Counted from the first letter of the stretch, positions 17,158-27,270 are shown. The stretch: 64,000 bases of DNA from 0-14-3-00-41-53 sp041500225 (GCA_041500225.1 JBGQLV010000001.1:1-64000); one strand, 5' to 3'. Notes: a model not told the origin generated them from the letters alone. A program made the numbers and translations.

Positions 17158-19260
17158 TTACTGTTCGCTTAAAAAAGACTCATATGAAGATGTCTTTCCG
17201 CCGTGATGTGGAACTTTAATAACATCGCTTTTCAGCCAGCTTCTGAGATTCAAAATGTCCTTCTCTGCCTCTTCCTCAACATCTCCTGTGAACAGGAATG
17301 ATTTACTATTGCCTTTAAGCTTTAATAATAGTGAGTCATTGTTAGCTGCAACATATTCATCTCCGTACATTGTATAAAACTCAGGATATGGATGGAGTAT
17401 ATAAATACTGTATCCTCTTCCTTCAATAATATCACCCCTATTAAGTGTTTTGCGGTTTATGTTAGAAGTAAAGTTGTCAGGGAAAATAATCCGCCCATTG
17501 TCCCAGAGTTCTTTAACTTTAAACCTCTTTAATATATAATCCAATCCCCCGGTGTGGTCAGGGTGGATATGTGAAAGGATAAGGGCATCAACAGTCTTTT
17601 TGCCTCTGTATTTAAGGAATGAAGCGGTTTCCCTGCCGGTTCTACCTGTATCTATTACCATGGTCTTTCCATCAGGAAGCTCAATAACGGACGAATCTCC
17701 CTGGCCGACATCAAGATAGGTAATATTGAGTTCATTTCGTTCGAAAAAGGACATGGACAGATAAATTATTATAGGAACAAATGGGATTATCAGAGCATAT
17801 CTTCTCTTATTTAATAGGAAGTAAAAGATAAATCCTGTATAGAAAAGCAGGACTACAATCGGTGGAAATGCCGGTATCTTTATATCGGCAAAAGGGATAT
17901 GAGAGAATATTTTCACTAACAAGAGGCTTACATCAGAAATTGCTGATACTATTGGAGTAAACATATAATGCCCTGTAATAAGAAATAAAAAAGATGAGAA
18001 AACTGATAGAGGTATGAGAACAAAGCCTATAAGTGGGGCTATGAAGAGATTGGATATGGGAGATATTACCGAATAATAATGGAAATGATATGCTACAAGC
18101 GGTGCTGTGCCAATTGATGCTGAAAGGGTGAGCAATACGGCATTCTTAATATACCTGACAATCTTCTTGTCTTCTTTTTTCTCATTATCCCTTTTTTCAT
18201 CCTCCTTATTCTCGATGGAAAACCCGATAAACAGTACTGCAAGAAATGATAGCTGAAATGAGAGACTAAAGATAACCTCTGGTTCCCAGACAGTTATAAT
18301 AAATGCTGCAAAGAAGAGAGAGTTAAGCCAGAAGCCCTTCCTGTTAATGATAAGTCCTGATAGGAAAAGGCTTATCATAATAAATGACCTCACCGCTGGA
18401 ATACTGGCACCTGAAAGTCCGAGATATGCGAGCATGAAAGGAAAGCAGAGTATGGCAGCAGCCTGTGAAGGTGTTAGAAAGATTGTTATCCTCTGTAGAA
18501 TTCTGTATGGGAGTGCCTTTATTAAAAAGCTGAACATCCCGAATAAAAGCATAGAGAAAAGGCCAAAGTGAGTGCCTGAAATACTTAGAATATGCGCAAG
18601 CCCGGTGACATTAAATGAGTCCCTCAATTCTTCATCCATATTTGCCCTCTGGCCGGTTGTTATGGATGCGATAAAGGCTCCGGAATCCTTCTTAAAATTT
18701 TCTTCTATATACCTATTGAGCTTATACCTGTACTCCTGAATCTTTGAACTAAGGGATATTCTTCTATTTCCTGAATTATATATATCTGTAAGATTTGCAT
18801 ATAGGTTATCTCTACTTTGTTCTCCGGGGTTAAGTCTTTTTCTACTTTTCAGAAATTTTATAGCGAGTTTGAATTCTGTCCCGGGATTAAACTCTCTATC
18901 TGAAAATAGTACAACTTCTTGCCCTGTGAGTTCATTTACCTCCACCCCGGTCTTTATATCCACAGCAGATTTTATATTTAAGTCCTGCGTGAACATACCA
19001 CTCTCGGTCTTGGTCGGGGGATATTCAAAGATGCCTTTTACTGCAAACCCTTTACCGCAAATATCGGGGATATCCTTCACTGGTTCGTATCTGATAAACG
19101 CAAAGGCAATTCCTGAGATAATGATGAGTATGAGGAGAAGCCGTTTCTTAACTAATAAATATATAGAAGACAATACGGAAATAAAAACGGTAGAAAAAGG
19201 AAAATATTGGAATGAATAAAAAAGGACTATGCCTGTGAGAAATGAGATAAAGAATTGCAT
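17158..19260 (-). CDS. comEC: ComEC/Rec2-family DNA uptake channel protein, C-terminally short
   Basis: A 700-residue membrane protein. It has N-terminal spans, a soluble DUF4131-like domain, the multi-span competence domain (LAHILSISGTHFG region near residue 225), and a C-terminal metallo-beta-lactamase domain from about residue 515. That domain begins DVGQGDSSVIELPDG and carries LSHIHPDHTGG, the zinc-binding motif. The frame ends SSYESFLSEQ just after the HHGG motif. Family members continue for about 50-70 more residues (PEVAVISVG...GHP), and I find no continuation in any frame before the MerR gene. The domain is therefore truncated. It would carry single-stranded DNA across the inner membrane if functional. 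Its ATG overlaps the glmM stop. Confidence 0.85.
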   Translation of the reverse strand: MQFFISFLTGIVLFYSFQYFPFSTVFISVLSSIYLLVKKRLLLILIIISGIAFAFIRYEPVKDIPDICGKGFAVKGIFEYPPTKTESGMFTQDLNIKSAVDIKTGVEVNELTGQEVVLFSDREFNPGTEFKLAIKFLKSRKRLNPGEQSRDNLYANLTDIYNSGNRRISLSSKIQEYRYKLNRYIEENFKKDSGAFIASITTGQRANMDEELRDSFNVTGLAHILSISGTHFGLFSMLLFGMFSFLIKALPYRILQRITIFLTPSQAAAILCFPFMLAYLGLSGASIPAVRSFIMISLFLSGLIINRKGFWLNSLFFAAFIITVWEPEVIFSLSFQLSFLAVLFIGFSIENKEDEKRDNEKKEDKKIVRYIKNAVLLTLSASIGTAPLVAYHFHYYSVISPISNLFIAPLIGFVLIPLSVFSSFLFLITGHYMFTPIVSAISDVSLLLVKIFSHIPFADIKIPAFPPIVVLLFYTGFIFYFLLNKRRYALIIPFVPIIIYLSMSFFERNELNITYLDVGQGDSSVIELPDGKTMVIDTGRTGRETASFLKYRGKKTVDALILSHIHPDHTGGLDYILKRFKVKELWDNGRIIFPDNFTSNINRKTLNRGDIIEGRGYSIYILHPYPEFYTMYGDEYVAANNDSLLLKLKGNSKSFLFTGDVEEEAEKDILNLRSWLKSDVIKVPHHGGKTSSYESFLSEQ

Positions 19261-20606
19261 TAAGTCATCTTTTCTTTGATAACCTTTGAAATATCCTTAC
19301 AGAGTTTTGTTATGAGCTTCAGGTCTTCACCCTCAAGCATTACCCTCATCTTCGGTTCTGTCCCTGAGGGCCTGACGAGTATCCTTCCCCTTCCAGCGAG
19401 TCTTTTTTCTGCAGTCTTTATTGCGTTTTCAATCTCAGGTATCGTCGTAATATCAAGTTTACTTTCCACTCCGATATTTGTCAGAATCTGCGGATAAAGT
19501 TTTATCTTAGATACAAGTTTTGATAAGGCAGAATCATTTTTTTTCATCAGATAAAGGACCTGGACCGCTGTGAGAGGGCCGTCACCTGTTGTATTATGGT
19601 CGAGGAAGACAATATGTCCTGACTGTTCACCTCCGAGGTTATATCCGCCGTCAAGCATCCTTTCCACAACATATCTGTCTCCTACCTTTGTCCTGATCAG
19701 TTTTATATTATTTATTTCAAGATACTTCTCAAGCCCAAGATTGCTCATCACAGTTGATACGACGGTATCCTTTTTAAGCATTTTCTTTCTTTTCATTTCT
19801 ACTGCACACATAGCCATGACCTTGTCTCCATCAACTGTTCTGCCCTTCTCATCACAGAAGATTGCTCTGTCTGCATCACCGTCGTGTGCAATACCGATGT
19901 CTGCCTTGTGGAGTTTCACACCCTTCTGCAGTCCTTCTATATGTAAAGAGCCGCAACCAGCATTGATATTTATCCCATCAGGCCTGTCATTGATTGAGAT
20001 CACATCTGCCCCTAATTCACGTAACAGCCATGGCGTTGTCTTGTATGCAGCGCCATTTGCACAATCAACAACAATCTTCATTCCGTCAAAGGTTATCCCC
20101 TTCGGTATTGTAGATTTGATATATTCAATATAACGTCCTGTTGCATCGTCCAGCCTAAATGCTTTACCTATGTCTGAACCTTTTGGTCTGTTCCTTGAAA
20201 GCCCATCATCAAGCACGAGTTCCTCGATCTTCCTTTCCAGTTCATCGGGAAGCTTGAACCCTTCGGAAGAAAAGAATTTGATACCATTATCTTCAAAAGG
20301 ATTGTGTGATGCTGATATGACAATGCCTGCATCTAAACGTAATGTCCTTGTAAGAAATGCAATCCCCGGGGTGGGTAAAGGGCCGACAAGTGTGACATTC
20401 ATCCCCATCGAGCATATCCCGGAAGTAAGGGCGCTCTCTATCATATAGCCTGATAATCTTGTATCTTTGCCTATCAATATCATATTTCTTCCATGTTTTT
20501 CCTTGAGGATATGAGCAGCAGCCATGCCTATTCTCAAAACCGTTTCAGGCGTCATAGGATGCTTGTTTACAGCGGCTCTTATCCCGTCTGTACCAAAGAG
20601 TCTCAT
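19260..20606 (-). CDS. glmM: Phosphoglucosamine mutase GlmM
   Basis: A 448-residue phosphohexomutase that converts glucosamine-6-phosphate to glucosamine-1-phosphate on the way to UDP-GlcNAc. The N-terminus MRLFGTDGIRAAVNKHPMTP is characteristic of GlmM. The phosphoserine loop SASHNPFEDNGIKFF lies near residue 100, the metal-binding DGDADR near 242, and the sugar-binding GGEQSGH and RPSGTEP motifs follow. The length is standard. It lies after cdaA and cdaR and overlaps both neighbours by a few bases, so one transcript is likely. This gene order is widely conserved, and CdaA is known to interact with GlmM in other bacteria. Confidence 0.96.
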   Translation of the reverse strand: MRLFGTDGIRAAVNKHPMTPETVLRIGMAAAHILKEKHGRNMILIGKDTRLSGYMIESALTSGICSMGMNVTLVGPLPTPGIAFLTRTLRLDAGIVISASHNPFEDNGIKFFSSEGFKLPDELERKIEELVLDDGLSRNRPKGSDIGKAFRLDDATGRYIEYIKSTIPKGITFDGMKIVVDCANGAAYKTTPWLLRELGADVISINDRPDGININAGCGSLHIEGLQKGVKLHKADIGIAHDGDADRAIFCDEKGRTVDGDKVMAMCAVEMKRKKMLKKDTVVSTVMSNLGLEKYLEINNIKLIRTKVGDRYVVERMLDGGYNLGGEQSGHIVFLDHNTTGDGPLTAVQVLYLMKKNDSALSKLVSKIKLYPQILTNIGVESKLDITTIPEIENAIKTAEKRLAGRGRILVRPSGTEPKMRVMLEGEDLKLITKLCKDISKVIKEKMT

Positions 20607-21250
20607 TTTCTTCCTGCTCCAATTACAACCTTGACCTTGATATCATTCATCCTTGCTCTTATATTTTTACCTGTTAATTCAAGTTTCAGGTCCTGAGTTA
20701 ATGTTTCGTTGACCCCTGTTATGTCCAATGGCTCAGTTCTTATGTTATTGACCTTTCCTACTTCAGACCTTATACCTTCGATTACCACAGTCTGTGGAAC
20801 TGCTTCAATAGATTTTACATAATAACCTTTCTCAGGGTCGCCTATAATAACAGGCATTACCTTAACGGTCTTTGTTATTGTTTCTTTGGTTATGACCTTA
20901 ATACTGGAAGGGCTTATATTCATAACAGTTATCGCATGAGGCAGTTTTATATCATCTCTGGTTAAATAGTAGATACTTTCTCCTTTTTTAGATTTACTGA
21001 GATCGATATAGACCCTTATATCTGATGGTTTAACATTTTTGATGAGCCTCTCCTGGCCTTTTATATTCAGGCTTATCACCTTAACCCCATGATTAACCAC
21101 CTCAAGTCCTGTCGGGATATTCTTGAACTCAACTGGTGCATCAATAGATATCTCTGACTGGCCGCGGGAGGTCACAAAAAGCCATAATACAACAGATAGT
21201 AAAACAGCTGCTGTCTTAAGGCCAAGGTTTTCGAGAAAGAATTTTCTCAT
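20603..21250 (-). CDS. cdaR: CdaR/YbbR-domain protein
   Basis: A 215-residue protein with one N-terminal membrane span (residues 8-27, LGLKTAAVLLSVVLWLFVTS) followed by about two extracytoplasmic YbbR repeats, each of roughly 80 residues of beta strands (PVEFKNIPTGLEVVN, VMPVIIGDPEKGYYV). CdaR proteins modulate the diadenylate cyclase CdaA encoded next to them. The ATG overlaps the cdaA stop and the end overlaps glmM by 4 nt, which implies translational coupling. Family members often have three or four YbbR repeats, so this is a short version. Confidence 0.88.
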   Translation of the reverse strand: MRKFFLENLGLKTAAVLLSVVLWLFVTSRGQSEISIDAPVEFKNIPTGLEVVNHGVKVISLNIKGQERLIKNVKPSDIRVYIDLSKSKKGESIYYLTRDDIKLPHAITVMNISPSSIKVITKETITKTVKVMPVIIGDPEKGYYVKSIEAVPQTVVIEGIRSEVGKVNNIRTEPLDITGVNETLTQDLKLELTGKNIRARMNDIKVKVVIGAGRK

Positions 21251-22032
21251 TTCTTTTCCGCCCCAGCGGATCTTTGAACCTTCTTTGCTGTAAATAAATC
21301 AGTAAGGACATCTCTGAGCGTTCCCATATCAAGGTGTGTTTCGAGCTTTCCGTTAATTGCCATTGATACAATTCCTGTTTCTTCTGATACAATGATTACT
21401 ACAGCATCTGTCTCCTCTGTCAGACCCAGGCCCGAACGGTGTCTTGTACCTAATGACCTGCTAACCTCCGGATTCATTGTTATCGGCAGGAAACATCCAG
21501 CAGCAACAATCCTGTTACCCTTTATTACTATTGCACCATCATGTATGGGTGAGGTGGGGTGGAATATGCTAAGGAGCACCTCTTTTGAGACCTTTGCATC
21601 CAGAGGGGTCCCCATTTCAACAAAGTCCTTGAGGCTTGTATCACGTTCTATGGCAATGAGTGCACCTATTTTCCTGTTTGCAAGGGCGATGGTTGCTTTG
21701 ACAATCTCTTCGAGGGATTTGAGTTCTGCGGCTGAGGTGAGTGTCTGAAGAAACTGTGTTTCTCCCATCTGTGCAAGGGCCCTTCTTATCTCAGGCTGAA
21801 AAATGATAATTATAGCAATGACTATCTGGGCCCAGAAGCTCTGAATCAGCCAGTCTACGGTATAAAGTTCAAAATATCTTGAAACCAGTGATGCGAATAG
21901 CAGGACACCGAGCCCGATAAGCATCTGTGCAGCCCTTGTACCTTTTATGATAAGGAGAAGGCGGTAAAGTACGATAGACATCAGTATGATATCTACCAGA
22001 TCCTGCCATCTAAATTGCTTTAGTATTTCCAT
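21247..22032 (-). CDS. cdaA: Diadenylate cyclase CdaA (DisA_N domain)
   Basis: A 261-residue membrane enzyme that makes cyclic di-AMP from two ATP. Three hydrophobic spans occupy about residues 10-85. The DAC domain carries the catalytic signatures HDGAIVIKG near residue 165 and GTRHRSGLGLTEETDAVVII near 198-217. c-di-AMP usually controls potassium and osmolyte transport and cell-wall balance. It is the first gene of the cdaA-cdaR-glmM-comEC group, transcribed away from the initiator tRNA gene. Confidence 0.95.
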   Translation of the reverse strand: MEILKQFRWQDLVDIILMSIVLYRLLLIIKGTRAAQMLIGLGVLLFASLVSRYFELYTVDWLIQSFWAQIVIAIIIIFQPEIRRALAQMGETQFLQTLTSAAELKSLEEIVKATIALANRKIGALIAIERDTSLKDFVEMGTPLDAKVSKEVLLSIFHPTSPIHDGAIVIKGNRIVAAGCFLPITMNPEVSRSLGTRHRSGLGLTEETDAVVIIVSEETGIVSMAINGKLETHLDMGTLRDVLTDLFTAKKVQRSAGAEKK

Positions 22033-22133
22033 TTCAAAAGGAGCCCTTGCCGCTTAATATCATAACATACATGCAGTATTTGACAAAATTACGTTTGTTT
22101 AGCCTTGATTACCAACAAGGTGGGAAAGAGGGT

Positions 22134-22162
22134 TTGACAAAAAAATGTCGATAAGTTATTTT
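22134..22162 (+). promoter_or_regulatory. Promoter of the initiator tRNA gene
   Basis: TTGACA (22134-22139), a 17-nt spacer and TATTTT (22157-22162), ending 11 nt before the mature tRNA 5' end. Confidence 0.6.
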
Positions 22163-22173
22163 AAAGCACATAT

Positions 22174-22250
<77 letters not shown>

Positions 22251-22278
22251 ATGAAAATGCTTAATTATCAAATACTGT

Positions 22279-22308
22279 AGGCTATCAGGACAAAAGTCTT
22301 GATAGCCT
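22279..22308 (+). terminator. Hairpin terminator after tRNA-Met
   Basis: AGGCTATCA (22279-22287) pairs with TGATAGCCT (22300-22308); GGAC and GTCT extend the stem inward around AAAA. A weak T-containing tail (GAGTTACTTTAT) follows. Confidence 0.65.
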
Positions 22309-22412
22309 GAGTTACTTTATCAGGCCATCTAAAGGATAAAAGGTTCGAAATTGTCCCTGTTGCCAATAATGAAGAAAGGTAGAAATAGAAAAAAGATTAA
22401 CGAGGTTTCAGC

Positions 22413-23393
22413 ATGAAGATTCTTGTTACAGGTGGGGCGGGCTATATCGGTAGCCATGTTGTTAAGGTATTAGGCCAAAGAGGATATGAAATACTTGTTT
22501 ATGACAATCTATCTACAGGGCATGAATGGGCAGTTTTATATGGCAGGTTAGTCAAGGGAGATCTTTCAGATAAGGTTTCCTTAGATAAGATTATAAAAGA
22601 GTTTAAGCCCGATGCAATTATGCATTTTGCAGCATTTATACAGGTAGAAGAATCTGTCAGAGAGCCCTTAAAATATTACAGGAATAATACTGTAAATACA
22701 CTTAATCTTTTGGAAATTATGCAAAAAAATGGGATCAAGAATTTTATTTTTTCTTCTACTGCTTCTGTATATGGCATACCTGCAAAAATACCAATAAATG
22801 AAGATGCACTGTTAAATCCTATTAATCCCTATGGTTCTTCTAAGGCGGCTGTGGAGTGGATACTGAATGATCTATCACAGGCATCAGATTTTAATTATAT
22901 CTCATTAAGATATTTCAATGTTGCGGGGGCTGATCCTGAGGGCAGAATAGGGCAGAATTACAAAGAAGTTACCCATCTAATTACGAGGGCATTAAAAACA
23001 GCTAAGGGGGGATTCAAGAAGTTACAAATTTTCGGAACTGATTACCCTACTACTGATGGCACATGTATAAGGGATTATATCCATGTGGATGATTTAGCTA
23101 TGGCACACCTAATAACATTGGATTACCTTTTAGATAAAGGGAAAAGCAATGTTTTTAACTGTGGATATGGATATGGCTATTCGGTAAAAGAGGTTGTTGA
23201 AGCAGTTAAAAAAATTACACATATAGATTTCAAGACAGAAGAGGTAGGGAGAAGACCTGGCGATCCACCTGTGTTAGTTGCTGATAGCTCAAGACTGAAA
23301 AGCGAATTGAATTGGAAACCTATGCATGCTGATCTGGAGTATATAATAATGACGGCGTGGGAATGGGAAAAGAAGTTAGATCATGTCCAATAA
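22413..23393 (+). CDS. galE: UDP-glucose 4-epimerase GalE
   Basis: A 326-residue short-chain dehydrogenase that interconverts UDP-glucose and UDP-galactose (or the GlcNAc forms). The NAD-binding motif GGAGYIGSH is at residues 7-15, the catalytic Ser/Thr in FSSTASVYG near residue 120, and the catalytic YxxxK as YGSSK near 144. The conserved DGTCIRDYIHVDDLA block is intact. The length is slightly below the usual 330-338. It is monocistronic as far as seen and lies 6 kb or more from the main glycan cluster, to which it may supply UDP-galactose. Confidence 0.93.
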   Translation: MKILVTGGAGYIGSHVVKVLGQRGYEILVYDNLSTGHEWAVLYGRLVKGDLSDKVSLDKIIKEFKPDAIMHFAAFIQVEESVREPLKYYRNNTVNTLNLLEIMQKNGIKNFIFSSTASVYGIPAKIPINEDALLNPINPYGSSKAAVEWILNDLSQASDFNYISLRYFNVAGADPEGRIGQNYKEVTHLITRALKTAKGGFKKLQIFGTDYPTTDGTCIRDYIHVDDLAMAHLITLDYLLDKGKSNVFNCGYGYGYSVKEVVEAVKKITHIDFKTEEVGRRPGDPPVLVADSSRLKSELNWKPMHADLEYIIMTAWEWEKKLDHVQ

Positions 23394-23418
23394 ATTCATA
23401 TCCTCTGCGAGTCATCGG

Positions 23419-24345
23419 CTATGCAGCTTCTATCCTGTTACGCCCCTTAGCTTTTGCATCATATAATGCAAGGTCAGATGCATGAATCATTTTCTCAGCA
23501 GTATCTACAGAAGCCTCTGGTATACTGGCAAGTCCGATACTTACAGTAATTTTTCCTGGTACGCCTGAAAATTGATGACCTGAAATCCCCTCAAGTATCC
23601 TTTTCGCAGCCTGTAAGGCATCCTCTTTTTTTGTTTCAGGAAGCAATACAATAAACTCCTCGCCACCCCACCTTGCCGCAGTATCTATTTTTCTGATGTG
23701 GTCTTTTATTATACTTGCTATCTCCTTGAGAACCAGATCTCCTGCATGATGACCATATTCATCGTTAACCTTTTTAAAATAATCTATATCTATCATCAAA
23801 CAGGAAGTCGGGGACTGAAATCTTACAGTCCTGTTGAATTCCTTTTCTATGGCAGCCGAAAAATGCCTTCTGTTGAAAAGTTCTGTTAAAGGATCCGTAA
23901 TCGCAAGGGTTTCTACCTTTAACAGAACTTCCTCTAACTGACGATTCTTTTTTCTTAACTCATCCTGTAATGCCTTTGTTCTCAAACAGGCATATATCCT
24001 CGCGTTGAGCTCAATTTCATTATATGGCTTGGGTAAATAATCATCAGCGCCTGCCTCCAACCCGGTAACCTTCTCCATTGTGGAACTTTTGACTGTGAGG
24101 ATGATTATAGGAATACCCTTGGTATCTTCATTAAGTTTTAACCAACGGCATACCTCGTTGCCATCGAGATCCGGTAAAACAAGATCAAGCAGTATAAGTT
24201 CAACGGGTTGGGTTTTTGCCATCTTGATTGCAGATTTACCATTTTCAACCCATATAATCTCATACCCGTTAGCCTCTAAATAATCTTTTGCAACCTCTGC
24301 CTGAAGTTTATCGTCTTCTACAAGAAGAATTTTTGCCTTTGCCAT
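23419..24345 (-). CDS. Response regulator with GGDEF domain (diguanylate cyclase, PleD-like)
   Basis: A 308-residue cytoplasmic protein. Residues 1-120 form a receiver domain with the phosphoacceptor Asp in ILLDLVLPDLDG near residue 54 and the conserved Lys in PKPYNE. A short coiled linker (RKKNRQLEEVLLKVETLAI) leads to a GGDEF domain from about residue 150. The active site is GGEEF and the allosteric inhibitory RxxD site (RKID) lies five residues upstream, so the protein should make cyclic di-GMP and be feedback-inhibited. No histidine kinase gene is adjacent. Confidence 0.92.
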   Translation of the reverse strand: MAKAKILLVEDDKLQAEVAKDYLEANGYEIIWVENGKSAIKMAKTQPVELILLDLVLPDLDGNEVCRWLKLNEDTKGIPIIILTVKSSTMEKVTGLEAGADDYLPKPYNEIELNARIYACLRTKALQDELRKKNRQLEEVLLKVETLAITDPLTELFNRRHFSAAIEKEFNRTVRFQSPTSCLMIDIDYFKKVNDEYGHHAGDLVLKEIASIIKDHIRKIDTAARWGGEEFIVLLPETKKEDALQAAKRILEGISGHQFSGVPGKITVSIGLASIPEASVDTAEKMIHASDLALYDAKAKGRNRIEAA

Positions 24346-24502
24346 TTTAAGACCTTTTATCCTTACTTATATTTTCCCATATACTTCTTCCCTTTACAAT
24401 ATATTTTACCAGAGATCGGGCTGATTTCTTTAAGGAGAAAATATCTTAACCTTTATTCAGAGAATTATTGTTTATATAAGCAGTGATTTGATAAACTTCC
24501 CC

Positions 24503-26017
24503 ATGCTAAATAATCATATAACTACCCCGGATGCATTAGAAAAAAAATTATATCAGCTTATTATCGCCAGGCTTGAGGGAGAAGGTATCAGTTCAGCGTC
24601 TTATCAGGAAGAAATATTTAAACTCGTAAAGAGGGGGATTGGCGGATTTATAGTCTTTGGTGGCAAAAAAGATGAGGTGAAATATTTCATTGATAAAATC
24701 CAGTCAATCTCAGAAACACATCTGTTCATAGCATCGGACATCGAACGCGGGGTAGCGCAGCAAATACAAAACAGCACCATATTCCCATGCCAGATGGCTA
24801 TAGCAGCAGCCATTGATAAAAATAGACCTGAAGATATTGCTATCCTTGAAAGAGCAGTAAAGGCAATAGCAGATGGGGCAAAGGATATCGGAATAAATAT
24901 GCCCCTTATCCCTGTCCTTGATATAAATCAAAATCCTGATAACCCTATTATTTGCACAAGGGCATTCTCTGACAACCCTGAAGATGTAGTATGGTTCGGC
25001 TCAGAATATATAAGGACATTGGAGAGTTCAGGGCTCATAAGCTGTGCCAAGCATTTCCCAGGACATGGGGACACATCCACAGACTCGCATATCTTGCTCC
25101 CTGTCATCAACAAATCTTACGAGGACTTGATGAATATGGATATAATACCATTCAGAGAGGCCATTAAAACAGGGGTCAGCAGTATCATGATTGGACATTT
25201 AAGCATCCCGGCCATTGATTATAAACCTGCAAGCTTATCAAAAAAGATAATCACCGGTATATTGAGGGAAGAGCTTGGATTTGATGGTCTTATACTGACG
25301 GATGCCCTGAACATGAATGCCTTGAAAGACGTCGAAAATGTTCCTGTGCAATGCATAAAGGCAGGGGCTGACATATTACTACACCCAATAGATGTAGATT
25401 TTACAGTTAAAGAGCTGCTGTCTGCACTTGAGTCAAAAGATATTACCGAAGAACAGATAGATTCAACAATAGATCGCATATTAAGGATAAAGAAAAAGAT
25501 TAAATATGATAAACAGCAATTTAATTATGAGAACCATGAAAGGCTTTCATTACATCTCACTGAAATGTCAATAACCCTTGTAAAGAATACCTTTGGAATA
25601 TTGCCGATTTCTGAAAAGAGTAAGACGCATTTAGTTTTTTCCGGAGACAATGAATTTTTTAAATCATCTCCATTAAAGACATATTTCAAAGATATCTCAA
25701 TAATTACCGATGCGATGGATTTAAAAAATAAAATCGCCATATTTGCCATATTTACAAGCGTTGCTGCATGGAAAGGGAGTTCAGGGCTAGATGAGGATGA
25801 AAGGAATCGGATTAATGAACTCATCAGGAAGTCCGGAAATTCTATTGTCATTTCCTTCGGGAGTCCTTATGTTCTGCGCCATTTCTGGGAAGCAGATTTA
25901 CTTGTGGCTGCTTATGAGCCAACTGAACAGGCACAAAAGGCTGTTATAAAGTGTTTGACAGGAGAAATGGATTTTAAAGGCCGACTTCCTGTTAAAGTTA
26001 ATTTTTTGGAAGGTTAA
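24503..26017 (+). CDS. nagZ: Glycoside hydrolase family 3 beta-N-acetylhexosaminidase (NagZ-like)
   Basis: About 504 residues from ATG 24503; an in-frame TTG at 24488 would add five. The GH3 barrel fills residues 1-330 and contains KHFPGHGDTSTDSH, the NagZ loop with the catalytic Asp/His dyad, and the nucleophile region LTDALNMNAL. A second domain of about 150 residues follows, so it is longer than E. coli NagZ (about 340) and like two-domain members in other phyla. It has no signal peptide. It would remove GlcNAc from anhydro-muropeptides in the cytoplasm. Two bases separate it from the ampG-like gene, which supports a recycling role. Confidence 0.88.
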   Translation: MLNNHITTPDALEKKLYQLIIARLEGEGISSASYQEEIFKLVKRGIGGFIVFGGKKDEVKYFIDKIQSISETHLFIASDIERGVAQQIQNSTIFPCQMAIAAAIDKNRPEDIAILERAVKAIADGAKDIGINMPLIPVLDINQNPDNPIICTRAFSDNPEDVVWFGSEYIRTLESSGLISCAKHFPGHGDTSTDSHILLPVINKSYEDLMNMDIIPFREAIKTGVSSIMIGHLSIPAIDYKPASLSKKIITGILREELGFDGLILTDALNMNALKDVENVPVQCIKAGADILLHPIDVDFTVKELLSALESKDITEEQIDSTIDRILRIKKKIKYDKQQFNYENHERLSLHLTEMSITLVKNTFGILPISEKSKTHLVFSGDNEFFKSSPLKTYFKDISIITDAMDLKNKIAIFAIFTSVAAWKGSSGLDEDERNRINELIRKSGNSIVISFGSPYVLRHFWEADLLVAAYEPTEQAQKAVIKCLTGEMDFKGRLPVKVNFLEG

Positions 26018-26019
26018 AA

Positions 26020-27270
26020 TTGAAAATTGATATTTCCCCTTACATTCAGGTATTCCGCAGCCGGAGTATTGCGATTATAACATTCCTTGGTTTTTCCTCA
26101 GGGCTACCTTTAGCCTTAACCGGTGGTACATTACAGGCATGGATGACAGTAGCCGGAGTTGATTTACGCACCATCGGTATATTTGCACTTGTGGGATTGC
26201 CTTATACATTGAAATTCCTTTGGTCACCTTTTATGGATCGTTTTATCCCTCCATGGCTTGGAAGACGCCGGGGCTGGATAATCATAACTCAACTTAGTCT
26301 TATTATTGGTATTTCAGCCATGGCTTTTAGTTCCCCACAGCAAGCTCCATTACTGTTAGCTGCACTTGCCCTGATGGTAGCTTTTATATCTGCCTCTCAG
26401 GATATTGTGATTGATGCATACCGTACCGATGTTTTACAAGAACAACAGCGTGGGGTAGGGGCTGCCGTGTTTGTAATGGGCTATCGAATTGCAATGCTCG
26501 TCTCAGGGGCGCTGGCGCTTGTTCTATCCGATTATATAGGCTGGCGGAACACTTATTTATTAATGGCCGGAATAATGGGAGTAGGAATAATAACAACACT
26601 TTTAGGGACCGAGCCTGACACAAGGATAGTGCCTCCTCAAAGCATTCGAGAAGCTGTATGGGGACCTCTGAAGAATTACTTTTCGAGAAACTCTGCCATT
26701 TGGCTTTTATTTTTAATAGTACTCTATAAGTTAGGAGATGCTTATGCAAGCTCGTTGACTACTGCGTTTCTTATCAGGGGGGTGGGCTTTTCTGTAAGCG
26801 ATGTGGGTACCATAAATAAGGGACTTGGTTTCGTCTCACTGATTGTGGGTGCAATGTTTGGAGGCACTTTAATGATTAGGCTGGGGCTTTTCCGCTCCCT
26901 GGTAATCTTTGGTATTCTTCAGGCTGTATCAAATCTTTCATTCATGGTTTTAGCATGGATGGGTAAAAGTTATGGTATGTTAATTTTTGCTATCGCCTTT
27001 GAAAACATGAGCGGTGGTATGGGTACGGCAGCCTTTGTCTCACTTCTAATGGCGTTGTGTAATCATCGCTACACTGCAACACAGTACGCACTATTGTCAT
27101 CGATTGCTGCTCTTGGTCGGATATTCATATCACCAACATCAGGCTATCTGGTGGAGTCAATAGGCTGGGCCAGTTTCTTTTTTATAACCTTTCTTGTTGC
27201 CCTGCCTGGATTGTGGCTTTTATGGAGGCTGCGCAGTGTAGTTTCAGATTTAAGAAGCGAGATGGGCTAA
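26020..27270 (+). CDS. ampG: AmpG-like muropeptide permease (MFS)
   Basis: A 416-residue transporter with about 12 spans. The N-terminal part FLGFSSGLPLALTGGTLQAW, the WSPFMDRF segment and the GRRRGW loop are typical of AmpG, which imports GlcNAc-anhydro-muropeptides from the periplasm. The start is TTG at 26020, directly after the NagZ stop. The gene overlaps the convergent DUF1460 gene by 21 bp at its 3' end. Together with nagZ, the amidase-like gene and nagA it makes a peptidoglycan-recycling set. Confidence 0.9.
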   Translation: MKIDISPYIQVFRSRSIAIITFLGFSSGLPLALTGGTLQAWMTVAGVDLRTIGIFALVGLPYTLKFLWSPFMDRFIPPWLGRRRGWIIITQLSLIIGISAMAFSSPQQAPLLLAALALMVAFISASQDIVIDAYRTDVLQEQQRGVGAAVFVMGYRIAMLVSGALALVLSDYIGWRNTYLLMAGIMGVGIITTLLGTEPDTRIVPPQSIREAVWGPLKNYFSRNSAIWLLFLIVLYKLGDAYASSLTTAFLIRGVGFSVSDVGTINKGLGFVSLIVGAMFGGTLMIRLGLFRSLVIFGILQAVSNLSFMVLAWMGKSYGMLIFAIAFENMSGGMGTAAFVSLLMALCNHRYTATQYALLSSIAALGRIFISPTSGYLVESIGWASFFFITFLVALPGLWLLWRLRSVVSDLRSEMG

